Source: Clostridiales bacterium
GTDB taxonomy: Bacteria; Bacillota; Clostridia; Oscillospirales; Feifaniaceae
Length of the DNA: 56,347 nt
Direction: 5' to 3'
Assembly: GCA_012719075.1 (NCBI GenBank)
Contig: JAAYBB010000031.1
Span: forward strand, 1-56,347
The notes below the pieces were generated by a model that was not told the origin of the DNA, ran no database searches, and saw only the letters and a list, made by a program, of their open reading frames with translations. Position 1 is the first letter of the stretch. The number at the start of each line of letters is the position of its first letter. A program made the translations under genes and the position numbers. Below are positions 26,582 through 33,864 of this stretch, one piece after another.

Positions 26582-26738
26582 GGGCGCCCCTCCTCTCTGC
26601 GCTTCATCATAACAGAACCGCGCCGGCCCTGCCCGACTTTTTTGGCGGCGGCCGGTCGGAAGGGTGCGCAGGGCACGCCCTTTGCCGGGATTGACACAGG
26701 CCCGCTGCAGTCCGCCGCAGAAAAACAGCGCCAGGGGG

Positions 26739-26766
26739 TTGACAAACGGAAAATTTGCGCTATAAT
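26739..26766 (+). promoter_or_regulatory. Sigma-A promoter of the T-box operon
   Basis: Perfect TTGACA (26739-26744) and perfect TATAAT (26761-26766) with a 16-base spacer, directly before the T-box leader. Confidence 0.9.
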
Positions 26767-26777
26767 TACCCACAACA

Positions 26778-27052
26778 GTGATGACGGAGACAAAGTAGAC
26801 TGCGGGTCCGGTCATTTTAGCGAGCTTCCGGTCGGTGAAAGGGAAGTATGGCCGCGCAGGGTGAAATTTCATCTCCAGAGCTGCCCGAGGAAAGGCCGAA
26901 GGGCCGAGTAGAGCGGAGCCGGGTTCTCCCGTTATCGAGAAGGGTATTGTCGGATACCCGCAAAGGCCGCTGCCGTGAGGCTGTGGTAAATTGAGGTGGT
27001 AACACGGGAAGTTCTTCTCGTCCTCTGGCAATTTTGCCGGGGGACTTTTTTT
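26778..27052 (+). promoter_or_regulatory. T-box riboswitch with phenylalanine specifier
   Basis: A tRNA-sensing leader. Stem I is visible: lower arms GGAG/CTCC, the conserved AGTA bulge, middle arms CTGCG/CGCAG and the distal GGTGAAA loop. On the 3' side of the specifier loop, GAAATTTCAT holds TTC at 26868-26870 (TTT is the alternative register), both phenylalanine codons. The T-box proper, TTGAGGTGGTAACACGGG, is at 26991-27008. The terminator is an 11-bp stem at 27020-27045 followed by seven T's. Uncharged tRNA-Phe should stabilise the antiterminator and switch on the ABC transporter downstream. Confidence 0.92.
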
Positions 27053-27103
27053 ATGCCTCCCCGGCGGCAAGGACCCCATTTTATTTTTCGGAGGCGCAAC
27101 GAC

Positions 27104-28102
27104 ATGAAAAAGCAAAACAAAACGCTCGTATGGATGCTGGTCCTGACCCTGCTGCTGCTCCCGCTGGCCGGCTGTACCGCCAAGCAGGGGAACGCCCCGT
27201 CACAGGGCGACGAAAAGATCACCATCGGCATTATCCAGTCGGTGGAGCACCTGGCGCTTGACCAGTGCTACGATGGCTTTGTAAAGGCCCTGGACGACAA
27301 CGGCTACAGCGACAAGGTGACGCTGGACTATCAAAATGCCCAGGGCGACACCAGCAGCCTCTCGACCATTGCCGACCGCTTTGTCAGCCACAAGGTGGAC
27401 CTGGTGCTGTCCATCACGACCGGCGCAACGCAGGCCATGGCCGCCAAGACCACCGAGATTCCCATTTTGGCCACGGCGGTCACGAGCTATACGGTGGCGG
27501 GCCTGATCGACTCCGACGAGGCCCCCGGCGGCAACATCAGCGGCACCAGCGACATGAACCCGGTGGCCGCGCAGGTGGAACTGATCAAGACGCTGGTCCC
27601 CGAGGTCAAGACCGTCGGCCTGGCCTACAACGCGGGCGAGGACAACTCGGCGCTGCAGGCCAAGCTGGCCAAGGAGCAGATCGAACGGATGGGCCTGAGC
27701 TGGACCGAGGTGACCGTCACCAACAGCAGCGAGGTGCAGCAGGCCATCCAGTCGCTGGTGACCAAGTGCGAGGCGATCTACATCCCCACCGACAACACCG
27801 TCTCCTCGGCGATGGCAACGGTCCACAGCGTCACGATCGAGTCCAAAACCCCCACGATCTGCGGCGCCGACACGATGGTGCTGGAGGGCGGGCTGGCCAC
27901 GATGGGCATCAGCTACTACGACCTCGGCTACAAGACCGGCCTCATGGCCATTGAGGTCATCGAGGGCGCCAAGGTTGGCGACATGCCCATCCAGTATGCC
28001 GACCGCAGTGACGCAGTGACCATCAACGGACAGGTGGCGGAGGAGATCGGCTACCAGGTGCCGGACCAGTACAAGGACGCCGTGGTCTACCCCGAGAGCT
28101 GA
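27104..28102 (+). CDS. ABC transporter substrate-binding lipoprotein (TrpX-like)
   Basis: 332 residues. ATG 27104 follows CGGAGG. The lipoprotein signal ends in LAGC (about residue 22-25), so it is anchored in the membrane outer face. The rest matches the ABC_sub_bind family (PF04392), a periplasmic-binding-protein type I fold, with ITIGIIQSVEHLALDQCYDGF at the start of the mature domain. Homologues include the TrpX proteins of Trp-regulated TrpXYZ systems. The phenylalanine T-box upstream suggests phenylalanine or a related aromatic compound as ligand, which is an inference. Confidence 0.9.
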   Translation: MKKQNKTLVWMLVLTLLLLPLAGCTAKQGNAPSQGDEKITIGIIQSVEHLALDQCYDGFVKALDDNGYSDKVTLDYQNAQGDTSSLSTIADRFVSHKVDLVLSITTGATQAMAAKTTEIPILATAVTSYTVAGLIDSDEAPGGNISGTSDMNPVAAQVELIKTLVPEVKTVGLAYNAGEDNSALQAKLAKEQIERMGLSWTEVTVTNSSEVQQAIQSLVTKCEAIYIPTDNTVSSAMATVHSVTIESKTPTICGADTMVLEGGLATMGISYYDLGYKTGLMAIEVIEGAKVGDMPIQYADRSDAVTINGQVAEEIGYQVPDQYKDAVVYPES

Positions 28103-28155
28103 GCCCATCTGTTGTGCGCCCATCCATTATGCAGTTGATTTGAGTGTGATTTGCC

Positions 28156-29109
28156 ATGTTGAACATCCTACTGGGCGCCGTGGCGCTCGGACTGCTCTGG
28201 TCGATGGCGACGCTGGGGGTCTACATGACCTACCGGGTGCTGGACGTTGCCGACCTGACCGTCGAGGGCTCCATTGTGCTGGGGGCCTCGGTGGCGGCCG
28301 TGATCATCCAGCAGGGCGGCAACCCCCTGAAGGCCACGCTGGCCGCCATGGCGGCCGGCATGGCCGCAGGGCTGGCGACGGGGCTGCTGCATACGCTGCT
28401 CAAGATCCCCTCGCTGCTGGCCGGAATCCTCAGCATGATCGCGCTGTACTCCATCAACATCCGGGTCATGCTGGGGACCTCCAACATCCCGCTGCTGCGC
28501 CTGCGCACGGTGTTCTCCTACCTGCAGGGGGCGGGGCTGAGCAAGAACCAGTCGGCCATGCTGACCGGGGGCGCCTTTGCGGGGCTGGCCATCGCAGCCG
28601 TCTACTGGTTCCTTGGCACCGAGCTGGGCTGCGCGCTGCGGGCCACCGGCAACAGCCCGCAGATGGCGAGGGCCCAGGGCATCGACACCGACGCCGGCAA
28701 GCTGCTGGGCTATGTGCTCGCAAACGGCCTGGTGGGGCTCTCGGGCGGGCTGATCGCCCAGTACCTCGGCTTCTCCGACGTGCAGATGGGCAGCGGCTCC
28801 ATCGTCATCGCGCTGGCGTCGCTGATCATCGGCGAGGTGGTCTTTGCCCGCAGCGGCGGGCGGCTGCGGGCGCTCTGCGCCATGGTGCTGGGCTCGGTCG
28901 CCTACCGGCTCATCATCGCGCTGGTGTTCGAGGCCGGCATGCCGGCCACCGACCTCAAGCTGTTCACGGCCCTCACGGTGGCGGCCGCGCTCTACCTGCC
29001 CACCGCCAAGCAGCAGGTCGGACAAAAGCTCAGTCAAAGGAAGGAGGCGAAACAGCGTGCTGAACATCCAAGGACTCTCCAAGACCTGGGGAAGGGACAC
29101 AATGGATGA
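28156..29109 (+). CDS. ABC transporter permease (TrpY-like)
   Basis: 317 residues with eight or nine hydrophobic helices, branched-chain-type permease fold (PF02653). The segment YMTYRVLDVADLTVEGSIVLG near the N-terminus and the C-terminal run VAYRLIIALVFEAGMPATDL are typical of the COG4120 permeases that partner ABC_sub_bind lipoproteins. The ribosome site before ATG 28156 is weak. The C-terminus overlaps the ATPase gene by 53 bases. Confidence 0.9.
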   Translation: MLNILLGAVALGLLWSMATLGVYMTYRVLDVADLTVEGSIVLGASVAAVIIQQGGNPLKATLAAMAAGMAAGLATGLLHTLLKIPSLLAGILSMIALYSINIRVMLGTSNIPLLRLRTVFSYLQGAGLSKNQSAMLTGGAFAGLAIAAVYWFLGTELGCALRATGNSPQMARAQGIDTDAGKLLGYVLANGLVGLSGGLIAQYLGFSDVQMGSGSIVIALASLIIGEVVFARSGGRLRALCAMVLGSVAYRLIIALVFEAGMPATDLKLFTALTVAAALYLPTAKQQVGQKLSQRKEAKQRAEHPRTLQDLGKGHNG

Positions 29110-29827
29110 GCGGGTGGCGCTGGACCAGGTTTCCCTGCAGCTGCGGAAAGGGGAGTTCCTCACCGTCATCGGGGGCAACGGCTCGGGCAAATCCACGCTG
29201 CTCAACCTGATTGCGGGCGTGCACCAGCCCGACGCCGGCCGGATTTACCTGGACGGCGTCGATCTGACCGCACTGCCCGAACACCGCCGGGCGGCCCACC
29301 TGAGCCGGGTGTTTCAGGACCCGCTGCTGGGTTCGGCCGGCGGCATGACCGTGGAGGAGAACCTGGCGCTAGCGGCCCGCCGCGGGCGGCGCAGAGGCCT
29401 TTGCTGGGGCATCACCTCGGCCGAGCGTGCCAGCTTTAAAAAGATGCTGGCCCAGCTGGAGCTTGGGCTTGAGGAGCGCATGTCCAGCCGGGTGGGGCTG
29501 CTCTCGGGCGGACAGCGGCAGGCGCTCACGCTGCTGATGGCGGCCATGCGCGACCCCAAGCTGCTGCTGCTGGACGAGCACACGGCGGCCCTCGACCCCA
29601 AGACGGCGGCCCGGGTGCTGGCCCTGACCAACCGCATCGTCGGCGAGTACGGCTTGACCACCATCATGGTGACCCACAGCATGCGGGACGCCATCGACTG
29701 CGGCGGCCGCCTCATCATGATGCGGGAGGGCCGCATCGTCTACGCGGCCGAAGGGGTGCAGAAGAACGGCCTCAAGGCGGCCGACCTGATCGGAAAGTTT
29801 CAGAGCGACGCGCCGGCGGCCTGCTGA
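29057..29827 (+). CDS. ABC transporter ATPase (TrpZ-like)
   Basis: 256 residues. GTG 29057 is chosen because AAGGAGG lies 9 bases upstream and the protein then opens VLNIQGLSKTWG. Walker A GGNGSGKST is at 39-47, the signature LSGGQRQ and Walker B LLLLDEHT follow, and the H-loop is THSM. It powers the permease and completes the three-gene transporter. It overlaps the permease gene by 53 bases. Confidence 0.93.
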   Translation: MLNIQGLSKTWGRDTMDERVALDQVSLQLRKGEFLTVIGGNGSGKSTLLNLIAGVHQPDAGRIYLDGVDLTALPEHRRAAHLSRVFQDPLLGSAGGMTVEENLALAARRGRRRGLCWGITSAERASFKKMLAQLELGLEERMSSRVGLLSGGQRQALTLLMAAMRDPKLLLLDEHTAALDPKTAARVLALTNRIVGEYGLTTIMVTHSMRDAIDCGGRLIMMREGRIVYAAEGVQKNGLKAADLIGKFQSDAPAAC

Positions 29828-29852
29828 GCGACAGGCCGCAGCGAGAATTTCA

Positions 29853-29881
29853 TTGAAGAAAGCGGAATTTTGGGGTACAAT
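29853..29881 (+). promoter_or_regulatory. Sigma-A promoter for the decarboxylase gene
   Basis: TTGAAG (29853-29858), 17-base spacer, TACAAT (29876-29881). It lies 26 bases after the ATPase stop, so the decarboxylase has transcription independent of the T-box. Confidence 0.7.
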
Positions 29882-29924
29882 AGCGCCATGATGCCCGGCA
29901 GCGCCGGGGTTGTGGAGGATGACC

Positions 29925-31235
29925 ATGGAGCGTCTCAACGGATTTTGCACCCTTTCTGCCAGCGACATTTTGGAGGCGGCCGAGCGCGTCGGCACACCGG
30001 TGTATGTCTATGACGAGGCGCTGCTGGCCCAAAAGTGTGCCGCCCTGCAGCGGATGCCGAGCGCCTATGGCCTGACGGTCCGCTATGCCATGAAGGCCAA
30101 TTCGAGCCGGGCGCTGCTGCGGATGATTCATGACCGGGGGCTGTACTTTGACGCCAGCTCGCTCAACGAGGTCCGGCGGGCCCGCCTCGCCGGCGTGCCC
30201 AGCGCCGACCTGATGCTGACCACGCAGGAGGTCCCGCAGGGGGCCGACCGCGCCGACCTCGAGGCCATGATGCTGCAGGGGCTTCGCTACAACGTCTGCT
30301 CGCTGCGCCAGCTTCGCGAGGTGGGCGACTTTGCCGCCGCAAACGGCATTCCGCTGGCCATGCGGATCCACCCGGGCGTAGGCTCGGGCGAATCGGCAAC
30401 CCGCAACACCGGCGACAAGTACTCCTGCTTCGGCGTGCACCTGACCGACCTCGAACAGGCGCTGCAGTACGCCGGCGATCGGGGAATTGTCTTCGACTGC
30501 GCCCACGTCCACATCGGCTCGGGCGGCGACCCCGAGGCCTGGCGCCAGAACATCGACCGGCAGCTCGGCTTTGTCGAGCGGTACTTTCCGCAGGTCGCCA
30601 CCGTCAACTTCGGCGGCGGGCTCCGGGAGGCCCGCATGCCCGACGAGCAGCCGGCCGACATCGAGGCGCTCGGCGCCTATGCCAAACAGCGGATCGAGGC
30701 CTTTTTCGCCCGCACCGGCCGCAGGCTGCACATGGAGATCGAGCCGGGCACCTATGTCGTCGCCAATGCCGGCTACGCCGTCACCCGCGTGATCGACAAG
30801 AAGCAGACCGGGCCGGAGGGCTTTCGCTTCATCCTGCTGGATGGCGGCATGGAGGTCAACGCCCGCCCGCTGCTCTACGGTTCGCGGCACCCGTTCTATG
30901 TGGTCTCCAAAGACGGCCGGCTGCTGTCCTCAGAGTTTTCGCCGGCGCTCGCACAAAGCCCCTGCGAGGCCGTCGTGATCGGCCGGTGCTGCGAGAGCGG
31001 CGACTCGCAGAGCCTGGACGCTGCCGGCCTGAACGTGCCGCGCAGGATCGCGGAGCCCGACATCGGGGACCTTTTGGTCATCGGCGGCGCCGGCGCCTAC
31101 TGCTCCTCGATGACGCCGATGAATTACAATTCGCACGTGCAGATTCCCGAGCTCCTGCTGACCCGCGATGGGGCGCTGAAGGTCATCCGCGTGCGGCAGA
31201 CCCTGGAGCAGATGCTGCAAAACGAGCGGTGCTGA
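29925..31235 (+). CDS. PLP-dependent group IV decarboxylase (diaminopimelate decarboxylase-like)
   Basis: 436 residues. ATG 29925 is chosen because GGAGG is 6 bases upstream. The alanine-racemase-like barrel has the PLP lysine K57 in YAMKANS, the HIGSGG phosphate motif and EPGTYVVANAGYAVTRV. The C-terminal beta-domain has the active-site CESGD (C356). This layout fits diaminopimelate decarboxylase (last step of lysine synthesis). Paralogues act on ornithine, arginine or carboxynorspermidine, so the substrate is not certain. It has its own promoter and terminator. Confidence 0.85.
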   Translation: MERLNGFCTLSASDILEAAERVGTPVYVYDEALLAQKCAALQRMPSAYGLTVRYAMKANSSRALLRMIHDRGLYFDASSLNEVRRARLAGVPSADLMLTTQEVPQGADRADLEAMMLQGLRYNVCSLRQLREVGDFAAANGIPLAMRIHPGVGSGESATRNTGDKYSCFGVHLTDLEQALQYAGDRGIVFDCAHVHIGSGGDPEAWRQNIDRQLGFVERYFPQVATVNFGGGLREARMPDEQPADIEALGAYAKQRIEAFFARTGRRLHMEIEPGTYVVANAGYAVTRVIDKKQTGPEGFRFILLDGGMEVNARPLLYGSRHPFYVVSKDGRLLSSEFSPALAQSPCEAVVIGRCCESGDSQSLDAAGLNVPRRIAEPDIGDLLVIGGAGAYCSSMTPMNYNSHVQIPELLLTRDGALKVIRVRQTLEQMLQNERC

Positions 31236-31262
31236 CCGGGGATGCAACCCCGCCCTCTTTAC

Positions 31263-31302
31263 GAAAGCAGCCGCCCCCGTCAGCGGGGTTGGCTGCTTTT
31301 GC
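31263..31302 (+). terminator. Rho-independent terminator
   Basis: A 9-bp outer stem (AAAGCAGCC and complement) with an inner GC stem CCCC/GGGG, followed by TTTTGCTTTG. It is 28 bases after the decarboxylase stop. Confidence 0.85.
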
Positions 31303-31330
31303 TTTGTCGCCGCGGCGGGGCAGGTGACAC

Positions 31331-31359
31331 TTGAAGAGTCTGACAAAAAATGATAAACT
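31331..31359 (+). promoter_or_regulatory. Sigma-A promoter for XdhC-family gene
   Basis: TTGAAG (31331-31336), 17-base spacer, TAAACT (31354-31359). It leaves a leader of about 75 bases before the ATG at 31441. Confidence 0.6.
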
Positions 31360-31440
31360 TTCAATATCGGCAACAGGAACGGCGCTGCGGCGGGCACACA
31401 AGAAGACGCCCGCGCCCATTGAGATTACGGAGGGAACACC

Positions 31441-32256
31441 ATGTCACAGGAGACCCTGAAGTTTGCGCAGGAGCAGGTTGCCCAGGGCCGGCTGGTCGCG
31501 CTGGTCACCGTCACCGAGACCAGCGGCAGCTCCCCCGCCAGCGTCGGTCAGCTCATGGCCGTGGCCGAGGACGGACAGGCGGTCGGGACGGTGGGCGGCG
31601 GCATGACCGAGCACCTGGTCACCCGGCAGGCCGTGGCGGCCATCCAAAGCGGCCAGCGCTTCTTCCGCTTTTCGTTTGACCACGCCGAAAACGGCATGGT
31701 CTGCGGCGGCGACATGCAGGGGTTTGGCAACATCCTGGGCAGCGAGAACCACCTCTACCTCTTCGGCGGCGGCCACGTGGGGCAGAGCCTGGCCAAGCTG
31801 GCGCTGCTGACCGGCTTTTTTGTCACGGTGGCCGAGGACCGCCCCGAGTTTGAGCAGGTCTTCTCGGGCGCCTTTTCGGGGGTGCGCTACCTGCTCTGCC
31901 GGCCGCAGGACTACGGCCAAAAGATCGCGCTGCCCCGGTCGGCCTTTGCGGTGATCTGCACGCGCGGGCACGCCACCGACGACGAGGCCCTGCGCTTTTG
32001 CCTCTCGAACCCGCCGCGCTACATCGGCATGATCGGCAGCGTCAAAAAGGTGGAGACCCTCTTTACACGGCTGCGGGCGGAGGGGGTCCCGGAGGAGGTC
32101 CTTGGCAGCATCTACACCCCCGTGGGGCTGGATGTGGCCAGCGCCGTGCCGGCCGAGATCGCCGTCGCCGTCATGGCCGAGATCCTGCTGATCAAAAACG
32201 GCGGCACGCTGAACCACAAGCGCAGCCTGAAGCCCGCCCCGCCCTGCGGGCAGTGA
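31441..32256 (+). CDS. XdhC-family molybdenum cofactor maturation protein
   Basis: 271 residues. The N-terminal XdhC_CoxI domain includes VTVTETSGSSPASVGQLMAV and the VCGGDMQ motif. The C-terminal Rossmann-like domain opens with HLYLFGGGHVGQSLAKLA and contains RYIGMIGSVKK. XdhC binds the molybdenum cofactor, promotes its sulfuration and inserts it into xanthine-dehydrogenase-type enzymes. The likely client is the hydroxylase encoded at 16322-19956. GGAGG precedes ATG 31441. The next gene, a GltD-like flavoprotein, starts 46 bases downstream. Confidence 0.92.
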   Translation: MSQETLKFAQEQVAQGRLVALVTVTETSGSSPASVGQLMAVAEDGQAVGTVGGGMTEHLVTRQAVAAIQSGQRFFRFSFDHAENGMVCGGDMQGFGNILGSENHLYLFGGGHVGQSLAKLALLTGFFVTVAEDRPEFEQVFSGAFSGVRYLLCRPQDYGQKIALPRSAFAVICTRGHATDDEALRFCLSNPPRYIGMIGSVKKVETLFTRLRAEGVPEEVLGSIYTPVGLDVASAVPAEIAVAVMAEILLIKNGGTLNHKRSLKPAPPCGQ

Positions 32257-32302
32257 GTGACCAAAACACAGAAGACCCATCTGTTGAAAGGGAGGTGTGC
32301 CC

Positions 32303-33613
32303 ATGTCTGACGAGCGAAGAACCCGGGCCCTTGAGTACTCCGAAATGGATTTAAAGGCGGCCATCGCCGAGGCCAACCGCTGCCTGAACTGCAAGTCCCC
32401 GCCCTGCAAGGAGGGCTGCCCCATCTCAAACGACATTCCCGAATTCATCGCCGCGCTGGCCGTCGGCGACCTGGGCGAGGCGCGCCGCGTCATCGCGCGC
32501 AAGAGCAACCTGCCCGCCATCTGCGGCCGGGTCTGCGCGCACGAGCTGCAGTGCGAGGGGCACTGCGTGCTGGCCAAGACCGGCAACCCCATCCGCGTTG
32601 GCCTGCTGGAGCGGACCATCGCCGACTTTGCCTTTGAAATGGCGCTGCCGCTCGACAAGGTGCCGCAGAAGACCAGGGGGCGGATGGCCGTGATCGGGTC
32701 GGGGCCCGCCGGGCTGACCGTCGCCGGCGACTTGGCCAAACAGGGCTTCGACGTCACGGTGTTCGAGGCCATGGAGGAACCCGGCGGCGTGCTGCTCTAC
32801 GGCATCCCCTCCTTTCGGCTCTCCAAAAAGATCACGCGCCGGGAGATCATGGGCATTGAGATGCTGGGCGTGCAGTTTCAAACCGGCTGCATGATCGGCC
32901 CGGACCTCACCGTGGACCAGCTCTTTGAGCGGGGCTTCGACGCCATTTTCATCGGCACCGGCACCGCCATCGCCAACGACCTCCAGCTTCCGGGGCGGGA
33001 GCTCGAGGGCATCATGCAGTCCTCCTACCTGCTGCGCATGAACTATCTGCACCGCAGCGGGCAGCTGGACCGCGAGGAGGTCCCGATCCACCCCGGCGAC
33101 ATGGTGCTGGTCATCGGGGGCGGCAATGTCGGCGTCGACGCCGCACGCACGGCAAAGGGCTTGGGTGCCGCCTCGGTCACCGTGGTGTACAACGGTGCGC
33201 AGGAGACGCTGCCGGCGCTCCACGCCGAGTATGAGGCCGCTGTGGAGGAGGGCGTCCACTTCCGGTTCGAGTGCTGCGCCACGGAGTTTCTCGGCGATCA
33301 GCGGCTGGAGGCCCTGCTGGTCTCGACGCCGCAGGGCGAGCAAAAAATCCCCGCGAACAAGATCCTGCTCGCGGTGGGCGCACACCCGGCCAACCGCATT
33401 GTCTCCACGACCGAGGGCATCTCGGTCGACGCCGACGGCTATGTCGTCATCCGGGAGCGCCCCTATGGCATGACCACCCGCAAGGGGGTCTTCGCCGGCG
33501 GAGACGTGGTGCACCGGCCGGCCACCGTGGTGCTGGCCATGCGCGAGGCCAAGAAGGTGGCGGTGGGCATGGCCGAATATGTCGACGCGGTCAAGCTGCT
33601 GGCGCTCGGGTAG
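32303..33613 (+). CDS. GltD-like NAD(P)-dependent iron-sulfur flavoprotein
   Basis: 436 residues. ATG 32303 is preferred to GTG 32297, which abuts the GGAGG. The N-terminal Fer4_20 domain has C27, C30, C35 and C39 (CLNCKSPPCKEGC) and a second cysteine group CGRVCAHELQCEGHC, which bind two [4Fe-4S] clusters. The FAD loop is AVIGSGPAGLTVAGDLA and the NAD(P) loop is LVIGGGNVGVDAARTA. It resembles the glutamate synthase small subunit, but no large subunit is nearby. The XdhC neighbour suggests it serves as an electron carrier for the molybdenum hydroxylase. Confidence 0.88.
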   Translation: MSDERRTRALEYSEMDLKAAIAEANRCLNCKSPPCKEGCPISNDIPEFIAALAVGDLGEARRVIARKSNLPAICGRVCAHELQCEGHCVLAKTGNPIRVGLLERTIADFAFEMALPLDKVPQKTRGRMAVIGSGPAGLTVAGDLAKQGFDVTVFEAMEEPGGVLLYGIPSFRLSKKITRREIMGIEMLGVQFQTGCMIGPDLTVDQLFERGFDAIFIGTGTAIANDLQLPGRELEGIMQSSYLLRMNYLHRSGQLDREEVPIHPGDMVLVIGGGNVGVDAARTAKGLGAASVTVVYNGAQETLPALHAEYEAAVEEGVHFRFECCATEFLGDQRLEALLVSTPQGEQKIPANKILLAVGAHPANRIVSTTEGISVDADGYVVIRERPYGMTTRKGVFAGGDVVHRPATVVLAMREAKKVAVGMAEYVDAVKLLALG

Positions 33614-33656
33614 GGGGCCCGGCGCACCCCTTTGGAAATCCCTTCCTCAACATTGG

Positions 33657-33697
33657 GACGACGGTGCGGTGAACAGCTGTGCCGCCGTCCTTTTGCA
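33657..33697 (+). terminator. Weak terminator-like hairpin
   Basis: Imperfect stem between GACGGTGCGG and CCGCCGTC with a two-base bulge, followed by CTTTTGC. It lies 45 bases after the GltD-like stop. Confidence 0.45.
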
Positions 33698-33751
33698 AAG
33701 TGCGCATGGGCGCCCGCTTCGGACGGGCGGCGATTTTGCCCGAATCGACAG

Positions 33752-33779
33752 TGGACAAAGCGCCTGTTTCAGGTATACT
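33752..33779 (+). promoter_or_regulatory. Sigma-A promoter of the sensor/kinase/regulator operon
   Basis: TGGACA (33752-33757), 16-base spacer, TATACT (33774-33779), about 85 bases before the sensor gene start. Confidence 0.65.
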
Positions 33780-33864
33780 ATGGTAGATGAAATCCCTGTG
33801 TTTTATCTGTTGAGTCACGGTGCAGAAACGCACAAAAAGCCGGTGCGGTCAGGGGGTGCGGCCA

